64,000 bases of DNA from Cloeon dipterum (taxonomy: Eukaryota > Arthropoda > Insecta > Ephemeroptera > Baetidae), in contig NC_088788.1 in NCBI RefSeq assembly GCF_949628265.1, positions 11,408,001-11,472,000 on the forward strand. The letters run 5' to 3'. The notes beneath the pieces are model-generated. The model was not told the origin of the DNA, searched no databases, and was given only the letters and a program-made list of their open reading frames with translations. The position numbers and the translations under genes were made by a program. Every line of letters begins with the position of its first letter. The stretch's first letter is position 1. Positions 28,531 through 38,970 of this stretch are shown piece after piece.

Positions 28531-29168
28531 GCACCCCTTTCCAAAAACGATCTCGGGCATGTTGAGCCCTCTCTCATTGTCACTTTTCGCGACACGAACG
28601 ACCCACAAATTAGTTTTTCGCCTTCGGTCGGGAAAATGAGACGATAGACGCTCGGCTGCGGCTACAAAAGCGAAGGAATTCTAAACGACCGAGCCGCTCT
28701 GCGTCTCTCGCATATCAGATTTTTTGTAAGTCTTGTCTCTGCGTATAAGTACGTACTTAAAATGTTGACGCCTCATCTACTCGCGGCTACATTTCTACGC
28801 AGCTTCGTGTATACAGTATATTTTTTCTAAAGAAAAACAAATTATTTTAAACTGCTCTTACGGACAAAAGTTATGATGGAGATTTTCTGTAGGAGGAAGC
28901 AACAGAGAACTGTTATTTCTACATTTTATGATATTTTTAGTATGGAGTTTTAGTGTTTCTAATGTTCTAAAATAGTATCCGTGCGGATCTAATTTTTAAA
29001 ATAATTGAAAATCAGTTCATCACAACGTAATTTTTAACTTTCTTTGAAATTTTAGTTTTCAAATGAAATGAATTTTTAAACTTGTGATGGAATAAATAAA
29101 TAAATCTCGGAAACTAGGCGATTAGTGTTGAAAGAATACAAATCCGTTCTTGTAACCATATACAAACT
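28531..29168 (+). other. 3' UTR of the neprilysin-like gene and convergent boundary
   Basis: AT-rich and non-coding. The 3' UTR most likely runs from the stop to just past the AATAAA cluster at 29,091. Confidence 0.55.
29091..29096 (+). terminator. Poly(A) signal AATAAA of the neprilysin-like gene
   Basis: First of three overlapping AATAAA units 561 bases after the stop. It lies only about 75 bases from the opposing NOM1 signal, so the two transcripts may touch or overlap. Confidence 0.65.
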
Positions 29169-29174
29169 TTTATT
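29169..29174 (-). terminator. Poly(A) signal AATAAA of NOM1
   Basis: TTTATT on the plus strand, 186 bases past the NOM1 stop at 29,360. Confidence 0.65.
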
Positions 29175-29359
29175 TGTCTCGATGTATATTTACTCGAGTG
29201 CGAGTCACGCGCACAAACACGCCTCATTCAGCCAGAGTTACGCACATCAAATAGTGAGTTAAGGACCAATGTAACATTAGTCTTAGTTAACAAACTCCTA
29301 GCGTGTACCTGTTGTGTACCCCGAGTAAAATATAAAATAAAGTCTTGCGATCTTACCTC

Positions 29360-32300
29360 TCAGAACCTGACTTTGCTGTCTGGGTGGATGAAGGCGCGCT
29401 CGGCCTTGGGCACTCTGTCTTTTAGCAACTTGTTCTCCGAGGCGGCCTTGCTGCTTCCTAGGATGTAGCGGTGAAGGAAGAGACGCATTCCCTCCTTGAA
29501 CAGCGCCAACTGCGGGGAAGATGGCACCCTGGTGAATGCTCCTATGCACTCCTCCTCCTTGCTGGTCAGCAGGAGCTTCAGCAGAACTTGTCGGATGAAT
29601 TTCACGTGGACTTTGTCCAAGTCGGAAAACTCTATGACCTAAAAAGATAAAAAAATAAACCAATTAATAACCCGAGAGAATTGCTAAAATATAATTATGG
29701 GTATAACATGGAAGAAACAGATCAAGAACAGTCAAAAACTGATTATGTTGGGGCTGAGAAATTACTACTTTTATTTTTTCCCGAGTTCTTAAATTTGACC
29801 ATCTTGTTTTAGCCAAGGTGCGTGAAAAGAGGTAATTTTTTTGGCAAAAGTTGCCTAATTTTAAATCTAACAAGAATTATTTTCAAAAAGAATGCAATGA
29901 ATTTGTTTTTAAGTTGCTGTGAAACCAACCATCTAAAGTTTGAAAAATGAATTATTTTGATCTGGAAAATCAACAATAAAAATAAATTACTTGTCTTAGA
30001 TAATTATTTCTGAGGAGAAAGGAATAATTAAATCAACTTTCTATAGTTCAAAACCATTAGTAATGTGAATGGACGCTGGTGTGGTCGCAGGAAATTTAGT
30101 TTTGATTTGTCACATACTTTTAATTAGTTTTTAAAAAGCCGACTGAAGATTAAACCAAATAACTAAATTTATTTTTTGTCAACTTACCTTCAACACAGCC
30201 AGTGTTAACCCGCCGTTCAACACCAAAAATGAAGTGAAAGAAGCCAGATTTCTGATTTGAGATTTCGTCATGGTGTCCAGTTCTTTGATTTTGTCCCAAA
30301 TGGAGCATTGAATCGACATCTGAAAAATAAAACAAAGTTGCAGAGCGAAACTGACAAACAATCAAGCAGAGGCACCTTAAAGCGTCGGTCGTAATCACAG
30401 AATTTCTGGGAAATGTGCGCATAGTAAGCGTTGAAAGTCTGCTCTTGCAGACAGCAGTGCAGGATGACGTAAGGAATTTCCCTCTCCTGCTGACCTTTCA
30501 CGCCAAGGTGCAGCACTTTCTCAAAGGCATCAATAAAGTCCTGAGAGGTCCAAAATATAATTTACGTATTCTTAGTCACATCCCCAAGATTATCTCTCAC
30601 CTCAGCAGACATAAGAATGCAAAAGACGTTTCTCCTCAAGTCTGTGTTCATTCTCTGCTTCCTGGCCAGTTCCAAGAGCTTCTGGCTGAACTCAGAGGAA
30701 TTTGTTGTAGTTGAAGTCGACTTTTCTCCTGGGCCAGCGCCTTGCCACGCTGATCCAACCACCCACCACTTGCCCTGCTTTTGGGCTGATTAACAACAAA
30801 ATTAGCTACAAAATTTAGACAGAAATGTCAGCATTAGTCACCATTAAGGAGGTCTTTCAACGAAATCTTTAGCTCAGACACCGACGAGCCTGACCGCAGA
30901 AGGGCCCGCAGCAATTTTCTCAGCCGATCCACCAGGTCAGGATCATAATCAGGAATCTTAGACATGTTGTTGTTCTTGATTGCAAGCAGAATGTCCATCA
31001 TAAACGCCACACGAGAACTGAAATGTAATATTTTAACAAAATATTTGTTTTTTCAAGGAGAAAAATTACTTTTCCGCTTTGCATGATGACGCTTGTTTCT
31101 GCAGCTGAATGATAACATTTTTCAAAGCAGCGGGATCGTCTTTCCTGAGAGAAGGGCCCACGGTCTTTAAAACTAACAGAATCAGCTCAACGTCTTTTTC
31201 TTCAAAACTGTTGCCGAAACGGTCCAGAATGTCAAACAGAAGCGTGCAGTGAAACATCTAAATTAAAAATCATATAATGACTACATTTTCCATTCAATGA
31301 TATTTCTTACCTTGAAGCAATACATAAAACACAAGATCTGCAGCAAGTTATTCAGCGTTTTATCCTCAACTTCTTTTTTGCTGAGGTAGCACTCGTCAAA
31401 CTTTTCGACAGTGGATTGCAAGAACGCAGCACCTGAAAATCAAATTATAAATTGAGCAAAGAGTTTTTTTTAAATGAGTGCATTATGGAGATTAAGCTCC
31501 AACTAAAATCGATTTTTCTTTTTAAATTTAAAATTATACATAATATTTCAGGTATGCTCTCAATGAGTTGTGTTAGCCCCGTTTGCTGCCACTTTCAATT
31601 TTAATAAAAAAAAAATCCCTGAAAAAGAAAAGCCCAGGAATTTTTTGTATTTAAAAAAATTTCCAAAAAAATATTCATGGCAGCCTCTACAGAAATTTTG
31701 AATCAGCAATGCGGGGTCAACTAATTTAAAGCTAGGTCAGCCATAAAATTTGCAGCTCGATTCATTAAATAATTCCATGGTAGTTAATTGTACGCACAAC
31801 ACAAAAACTGTATTACAACTATAGATAATTTAAGGTGTTTTGCAAATTAGTTTAATTATTTTTTTTATTTAATTTCAGGTTAGAAAAGACTTAAAAACAT
31901 CCACATTTAATCACGGAAAACCTAACAAGATATTTTTTACAACTGTTCGTTAGCAGAAAGGTCCATATTTTAGCATAGAAATATTATCAAACCCTTAAAC
32001 TGACCAAGGGGAAGCTGAAAAAAATAGGAAGATTTTGCATTACTCACCGACTTCAGCGCCGATGTGAGCGTGTAAAATAGCCAGCAGGAGGGCGTGCTCT
32101 GCAATCATCCTGGCGGGCGTGACTGCCCCGGCTGGGGCCAGGGCGTGCAGAAGTTGCACCAAGACCTGGTTGGCGTCGCCACGGCTGTTGGACAAAATGA
32201 TTTGCTCCATCTGCGAAGCCACGCTGGCCATGTTGCTCTCGGCAACTCTGTTCAGCAGACCCTGCATCTGCCGCTTCAATCTAGCCAGTTTTACCGAGTC

Positions 32301-33412
32301 TGTCGTGCTCGCCCTTAAGGCAGGAGGGATGTATTTCCCCTGAACACCCTGCAGAACGTTTCCTTTCTTGTCACGGATTCGTCCGTAAATGTCTTCCCAA
32401 GTTTCTTCCTCTTTTTCTGCTTCATCCTCCTCGCCATCCTCATCAGGAGCATCGTCGATTTTTACTTTCTTTGCTTGAGTTTCTTCCTCATCTGCAAACT
32501 TGACTCTTTTTTGAGCTTTTTCACTTTTAGGTGATGCTGGCATTTCCTCTTCAAGTTCGCCCTCTGAAAAGTCTTCTTCCATGCTGCCAAATTCCTCGTC
32601 CTCTTCCTCATCCGCAACGCTCTCCTCTTCATCATCTTCTTCTTCATCATCCTCTTCTTCATCACATTCCTCTCCACTCATTTCCTCAGACTTATCTTCA
32701 GATTTTGGCTGAGCTTTGTTTTTTTCTTTTTTGGGTCTCTCTCCTGTGACTTCGGCAAAATCTTCATCAAACTCGTCTGAATCCGACTCTAGCAAATCAG
32801 GAGTTTTCTGCATCGCTGAAAGCCGGGTTGGGTCACAAACCTCTAGCAAATCTAACCAAACAAAGCAATTAATACCAATATAATGAAAAGTTAAATATAA
32901 AAGAATTTACAATCCAATCCTTCATCGACGAACGCCTTGGGCAATTTCTTAGATTTTCTCTTATTCATTTTCATCAGCTTCTCCAAAGACTTAATGTTTC
33001 TATCCTCCTCCTCATTGGCCTCTCTGAGCTGCTCAATTCTGCGTTTTTCCATATCCATTTCTAATTTGACCTTTTCCTTTTGGAAATCCATTAAATTCTT
33101 CTCATCATCATCTTTTTTCTTCTTTTTCAGTGGCTTTTTCTCCAACCCTGTTTTGACTTCTTTCGTCTTTGGTTCGCTAGGTAGGACATGGTCTTCATTT
33201 TCCTCGTCTTCGACATCGGAAGGGATTTCCTCCTCCTCAACTTGAACCGGTAGCATCCTCTCTTTACCTTGATTAGACTTGTTGAACATGTGTTGCCGCC
33301 TTTTTGACTTCTTCTCCTGCCTCTTCTCCTTCCTCAAGTCTCGGCGAGTTTTGGGCCCATTCTTCTTCTTTGGCTTGAATTTACCTGGCCGCTGCTTGCC
33401 TTTGAACCCCAT
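29360..33412 (-). CDS. NOM1: Nucleolar MIF4G domain-containing protein 1
   Basis: Nine coding exons on the minus strand: 33412-32911, 32851-32048, 31432-31311, 31257-31070, 31017-30842, 30785-30601, 30540-30376, 30319-30188 and 29638-29360. They total 2553 nt, or 850 residues (human NOM1 is about 860). NOM1 (yeast Sgd1) is a nucleolar factor for 18S rRNA and 40S subunit maturation; human NOM1 also anchors PP1. The first 60 residues are Lys/Arg-rich. Two charged stretches follow, including long Glu/Asp runs (about 200-310). GKYIPPALR (about 341-349) starts the MIF4G domain (about 350-550), where RVAFMMDILLAIKNNN and IPDYDP are typical. RMNTDLRRNVFCILMSAEDF opens the MA3 domain (about 635-760). 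The ATG lies just after an acceptor at 33,440, implying a non-coding first exon. Head-to-head with UTP14. Confidence 0.96.
29639..30187 (-). other. NOM1 intron before the last exon
   Basis: A 549-base AT-rich intron with no recognisable feature. Confidence 0.7.
31433..32047 (-). other. NOM1 intron between coding exons 2 and 3
   Basis: A 615-base AT-rich intron interrupting the start of the MIF4G domain. I see nothing in it. Confidence 0.7.
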
Positions 33413-33991
33413 CAGAGCAATTTCTGTATTTTCCGAACTCTGAAATGTAAGCAAAATTATATAATTATACCTTAAATTATTTTTATTTTCAGACATGCCA
33501 AATTTAAAACAATTTAATATCCTATCAAATAAATCAGTTAGTTGATTAATATTTTTGTAAATGGGCAAAGCAATATAACAAATTTGATCATCTACATACA
33601 TCAATCAGATGCTTGCTGTTGCTGATCACACACGTGCGACACTTTTGTTTACGCTCTGTTTCTAAAATATAATCAGTGGTGGCGCTAGCATCAGTTGTGA
33701 TTGCCTTGCCAGTGTGGATCAGGTGTGGATTGGATGATTATCATCAACTGGAAGAGACGTCATGAAGACCATTTTTTAAAGTCAGCTGTTCCAATATAAG
33801 TATTGTACGGAAATATTCAATATGGCTTCCAATCGAGTCCCCCCCACTAGGACTGCTGCTAATGCTTGATTTCTCTTGCAGATGCAGCACGCCTTATTCA
33901 TTGTCTAACACGTGTATGTAGTCAGTCCCTCGGATAATTTAGTTCGTGGCATTTTCAGCACAGTTTGGTTCATTTTCATTTCGATTTGACC
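33413..33991. promoter_or_regulatory. Bidirectional promoter NOM1 / UTP14 with two E-boxes
   Basis: These 579 bases separate the two start codons. An acceptor at 33,440-33,442 (minus strand) suggests the NOM1 5' UTR is split, with its first exon near 33,600-33,660 before a GTATGT donor. Palindromic CACGTG sites lie at 33631-33636, on the NOM1 side, and 33909-33914, 78 bases before the UTP14 ATG. CACGTG is the Myc/Max site common in ribosome-biogenesis promoters. Confidence 0.6.
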
Positions 33992-36900
33992 ATGGAGTTG
34001 GATCAAGAGCGAATATCTGATGATTCAGACGGAGAAAATGATGCTAGAAGTCATTCTCAATTGGTGTCAGCGATAACAAAAATTGATTTTGGCAACAAGT
34101 AAGTTTTTGCATGATGAAAATACATACATACTGACCAAAATCAACAAATTAACCGCACATTTTAGGTTTGACGGGGCTCTTCGTAAGGATCCAGCCAATG
34201 CATCGGAATATGATCAGTTAAAATCTAAAAAGACGAAAAATGCCAATAAAGTTTCGACAGCTAAAGTTTTGAAATCGGCCAAGACAATTTCAGTTCGAAG
34301 AAAGAAGGAAATTCCAGCAGTACCGAAGCCGCAAGAAAAAATCTTTGTTGAAAAGGTAAATTGAGTGATTCCTAAACTGCTGTACCCACCAATAATTATT
34401 TTTGCTGAATTCCAGGTTAAACGCTCAGAAGGATACATTAAAGTAACAAACGATTTGTCAAAATGGGACAATGTGGTTGAGAGCAATCGGGTTGCCGATC
34501 AGCTGGAATTCCCAGCGTTCAACAAGGACCTTAAAGTGCACGAAACAAATATCATGACCTCCATCACTGCCCCAAAAACGGAGCTGGAGAAAAAGGTGTA
34601 CAGCATGCTGGAGCAGAACGGCTACATCGCGCCAAAGGAGGAGGTAAAACCATTTAAGCAGAAGTCGAATTTGAAATTTAACCGAGTCTCTCAGGGACCA
34701 AAAAAAAGCACTTATGATCTAACGATGGAAGAGATCATAGCGAGAAGGCGCGAGCATGGCGATTTTATAAGAAAAACAATCCAGCATCAAAAAAAGGTCT
34801 GGCAGCAGAACAGAATCAAGAGCAAAAAGCACCACCGCATTATGCGAAAAGACAAAATGCGTAAGCAGATCAAAGAGTTTGAGTCGCTGAAGGACAAAGA
34901 CCCTGAGGAGGCGCTGAAGATGCTGGAAGCGATTGATAAGACTCGAGTGCAAGAGAGGGCCTCCCTGAGACACAAAAACACCGGACACTGGGCCAAGAAC
35001 CAGCAAATCAGAGCCAAATACAACAAGGATGTGAGTAAATTATTTCAACGAAACGCTAGTTATGCGAGGTTTTACTCTTGTTCAATCCTTAAATCGCGTT
35101 CTTATCTATGAATAGAGAAATATGACCAGGGAATAAATTTTATTTATTGGTTGGTGGCGGCGAATTATTGATCTATGAGGAATTGACACAAGAATTTGAT
35201 CATAATCTGATTTTAAATCAATTTTGAAGCAATCATCTACTTGACAAGATGGATCGATAAATTTTCATTTTTTGTTTCCCGGAATTGCAAAATTTAATAA
35301 CTCCTCAATGATTTGAGAAAATATTTCCAAATTTTCTGAGCTGAATTATACGTCCTGCAGATCCATATTTATCTTTTTTTAGTCGTCTCACTAAACTCTT
35401 AGATTTCCAACTTTCTTTTGTGCTGGAATAAATTTTTACATGGCTGAAAACCTGTCTCAAAATTTGCATTGTGTTGAGCTGTTCTTAAACTGGACGGCTA
35501 CTCGATGTTGTACAGAGTAATTTTATGAATTTCCGCAGAGGAGACAAAATCAAAGTCAATTGGGGTGTGAACGATCCTCACTCACCCTTTTAATTAGCCG
35601 TATAAGCAAATGGAAAAATACTAACAATTGTTTTAACCATCATTTTCTTAAAAATACTAGAAGAAAATTTTGTTTAATGTTTTATAAGTTGGAAATTTCA
35701 TCAGCTGTCAGAAAAAGTAGAGTATGTTGATCACAGAAAACTTAAAAAACGCTAAACCGAATTTTTAGTTATTCTCAAAATATAAAAACCATTTAACTGA
35801 TTGATTTGTCTCACCAAACATATACTATGAACCAAATTTTACATGAAATGAGCTTTGTTTTAAAACTGATTTGGAAATTTTAGGGTCATATTTTCTTCAT
35901 AGTCCAGTAAATTACTAAAATTATTAAATTCGAAAACACCCACCATCCTACACAAATTCAACGGTTTCACCAAACACTAAAACTTCGCATTGCTAGACTT
36001 TGCTTGTTAGTTCTATTTAATTTTTATCTGATTTAACAATGATTTTAGATTAGGGAAGTGCTTGCGCAGCAAATTAAGCTGAGCCGAGAGCTGTCTCAGA
36101 AGGTGAAAAGGCCCGAAGATGAGTCCACAGATGAAGGAGAGTCTGAAGACGAAGGTGCCGCTGCTCCGCACCCTGATCTGGACTGGGAGAAAGAGAAAAA
36201 GCTTGAAAGTGGAGCTGACGTTGCCAGCTTTGTCAGTGGCTATAAAAAGTATTGGGAGGAGAAGAACAAGAAGTCTGCTGCAAAGGCGGAGAGTGACAAA
36301 GAGCAACCTGAGGAAAAGCCAGAGCAACCTGAGGAAAAGTCGGCCAGCCAAGAAAAGTTGTGCGTGGATGTTGAGGAGGACGAGCATTTGGAGTTGATGG
36401 AGGATTTGTTGGAGGTGCGAAAAAACCAGAAGGAGTTTGAGAAAAACGAGTTGGGGAAAAATTTGAGAAGAAAAGCCAATGTCGAAAGTGTCAGCAAGAA
36501 AGAGAAGAAGGTCAAGGGGCAGAAGAAATCCGCTGCGGCTGGAAGTGGATCGTGGCTTGTGGCTGAAAGTTCTGTGACAGACCTGTTTGACAAGTTGGAG
36601 CAAAAGCAAGAGGAAGTGATTGAAAAGTCGCTAAAACGGTTGCGTTCCGAGGTAAAGGAGATGGAAAACAAAGAAAAGGATGAGGAAGAAGCTGATGCTC
36701 CTTCAAACAAAAAGAAGAAAAAGAAGAGGAAAGGGAAAAATAAGTCTTCCAAGAACGAGCCAAAGGATGTATTTGGTTTGAAGAGTTTGAGGCAGACTGA
36801 AAGGGAAGTAAGCAAATCCAGCATTGAAAACCCCATCACGGAAGGCACAGAGAAGCAAAACTCCAATGTTGAGAAGAACGACGTGCTGAACAGCAAAGTG

Positions 36901-37709
36901 TTCAAAGCAGCTCCAAATCGATCTGATGCAAACATCGATCCGACGAAATTCCTGGATCCAAAGCCGCTGAAATCGATCCAAGGCGAGTTGGTGGTGGTCG
37001 GAGGCGAAGACCTTGACGCTGACCCCATCTCCCAGGACCAAAAAGCCATGCTGGCAGAGCTTTTTGCCGACGATGATGTGGTCGACGATTTCCAGAAGGA
37101 AAAGCAGGAGCTGAACGAGGCAAGCAAGCCCAAGGAAGTCGATCTGACTCTGCCGGGCTGGGGCGAGTGGGGTGGATCCAACCTCCCCGTGTCCACCAGG
37201 AAGAGGAAGAAGTTTATTTTGAAGCCGAAGGTAGAGCTGCCCAGGAAGGATAGAAATCTAAGGAACGTCATTATTTACGAGGGGAAAGACTCTGGAATCA
37301 ATCAGCATCAGGTAATAAGATTCAAAACTATACAATATTTAAATGAGGAGTAGGTTTCCTTTAATTTGAGAGCAAAAATGCTATTTTTACCGCTTTGAAC
37401 AGCCAATTTGGTGCTCAAGTCGCAATATTTTGTTTCCATTAAATTTTTTCTGGCAGTAAAACTAACGTTTATTCTTTCTTTTATTTTAAGGTGAGCGAGC
37501 TTCCATACCCATTCACGAGTGTCAAAGAATTCGAGGCGAGCATAAGAGCGCCGATAGGCCGTAATTGGGTGCCAGAGACTGCTCACAAAAAATTGATCGC
37601 ACCAAAAATTGTGACCAGAGTTGGTCAGAAAATCGAGCCAATGACGATAGACGTATTGCTTAAGGAGGCCAAGGATGAGAAAATGAAGATTAAAGCGAAA
37701 CCTAAATGA
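33992..37709 (+). CDS. UTP14: U3 snoRNA-associated protein 14 (SSU processome)
   Basis: Five exons: 33992-34098, 34166-34355, 34416-35030, 36049-37311 and 37491-37709. They total 2394 nt, or 797 residues. Utp14 is part of the nucleolar small-subunit processome and activates the helicase Dhr1/DHX37 to release U3 snoRNA from pre-18S rRNA. Family marks are VVESNRVADQLEFP, KTELEKKVYSMLEQNG, RRREHGDFIRKTIQHQKK, KSKKHHRIMRKDKMRKQIKE, ERASLRHKNTGHWAKNQQIRAKY, the LPGWGEWGG box and NVIIYEGKDSGINQHQVSEL with PYPFTSVKEFEASIRAPIG. The protein is highly charged and Lys/Glu-rich in the middle. Exon 4 has a 21-nt tandem duplication. Intron 3 is 1.0 kb. The gene is tail-to-tail with the DNAJB6 gene. Confidence 0.97.
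35031..36048 (+). other. UTP14 intron 3
   Basis: A 1.0 kb AT-rich intron. I looked for intronic box C/D snoRNA motifs in the right spacing and did not find a convincing pair. Confidence 0.6.
36301..36342 (+). repeat. 21-nt tandem duplication inside UTP14 exon 4
   Basis: Two back-to-back units encode EQPEEKP and EQPEEKS. They differ only in the last codon, so the duplication is recent and in frame, in a disordered acidic/lysine region. Confidence 0.85.
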
Positions 37710-37738
37710 CGAAACGCATTGCGTGGATGTAAAAAGTA

Positions 37739-37744
37739 AATAAA
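37739..37744 (+). terminator. Poly(A) signal AATAAA of UTP14
   Basis: AATAAA 29 bases after the UTP14 stop. Confidence 0.65.
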
Positions 37745-38347
37745 ACAAAGAAATCAGATTTCTTATTATTTTCGTGTTTGTCTACTTTATTCCTTTAGTA
37801 TTAGCTCACTATAATCTGGTTTAGTGCGAGAGCAATGAAAATTCGAAATGTCTCATAGTGACGTACATTTACACAAAATAACACTTCTTCTTGCTGTCAA
37901 AATAACAAATTTCGTGATTGTCGGACAAAAATAAAGTTCGTTTGCCTCTTTTCTAATGGCATTCGATGAAACAACTTAAATGTTACGAACACAAGTTTTA
38001 TCAACTCAAATCTGAGAATTGGTGAACCAGTTGCTCGCTCGCGAGTGCAAGCAAACCTGAGAACAATAATAGCGGTGGTGAGCAGAACTGAATTCGCACA
38101 CCTGGCTTATTTTCTTAATTTTCTAATCTGGTGGTACGTTTGAGGGCATAACCGATTAAATTTCTTTTCGTTTCAACTGTTAAACTATTGCTCCTCTCCA
38201 AAGAAGCCTGCGCACCAGCTCCAAACCTGTTGCTTAGCTGGGTACACATTGGAAATTCGTTTATCAACAATTAATTTTAAATATTTCGCTTTACATGGTT
38301 GATTTAAATATTGCGTAACGAGAGGTGCCAGCAGAAGATCTTAAAGC

Positions 38348-38353
38348 TTTATT
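38348..38353 (-). terminator. Candidate poly(A) signal of DNAJB6
   Basis: TTTATT on the plus strand, 618 bases past the stop. A second candidate at 37786-37791 would make the 3' UTR overlap the UTP14 3' end. Confidence 0.4.
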
Positions 38354-38970
38354 TGAGCCAAGTCTTCAAATCGTTCGAGCAAGAGTTCGTGCAACAGGCA
38401 CCTCTCCTTCGGAATTCGGAAACATGCAGAAAAAGTTTTTCATTTTTCAGGTAAACATCGATATAATCATCCACATGAATAAATTTGGCCGAACAACTAG
38501 ATTGAATAAGCAACTTGGCCCACGTCGATGCATCGCTTTTGGGGGACCGGGTTGAGCAGTGATATCGAAAGAGCCAATAACAAACTATCAGTCAAACATG
38601 TTGGCGGGGGACACGAGTCGTTGCAGCCAACCGGATTTTGCACCACTTCACAACTTGGATTTACGTTGAACTGTTGCTGGGTTGATCAAGAGGACCGTCG
38701 GATTTAAACTTTTAAATACATCCATTTCATTAGATCGAGAGGAGTTAATTAATTTCTCGATATATCACATAGGTTGTCTGCGGGATAAACAATACGATTG
38801 CAAGAGGACAGGCGGCGAGAAGAATGAGACAAAAAACTATCTTGTCGTTTTGCCTGCCGCGTGTTTGTCGTTGCTAATTTTACTATGTACACAGTTGTCA
38901 GGACACTCCGCGCGCACGGACGGCGCTACCAAAAGTCTCTGGGTCCGTGCGGCGTGTGCGGCTGGAATGC

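Larger units (their letters stand above)
37710..38970. other. Convergent 3' region UTP14 / DNAJB6
   Basis: AT-rich non-coding DNA. The DNAJB6 3' UTR probably fills much of it, since minus-strand AATAAA signals occur at 38,348 and 37,786. ORFs here match no family. Confidence 0.5.

Noticed and set aside
36240..37271. 343-codon antisense ORF in UTP14 exon 4
   Set aside because: It is a Ser/Phe-rich mirror of Lys/Glu-rich coding sequence with low stop density on the other strand, and has no family resemblance.
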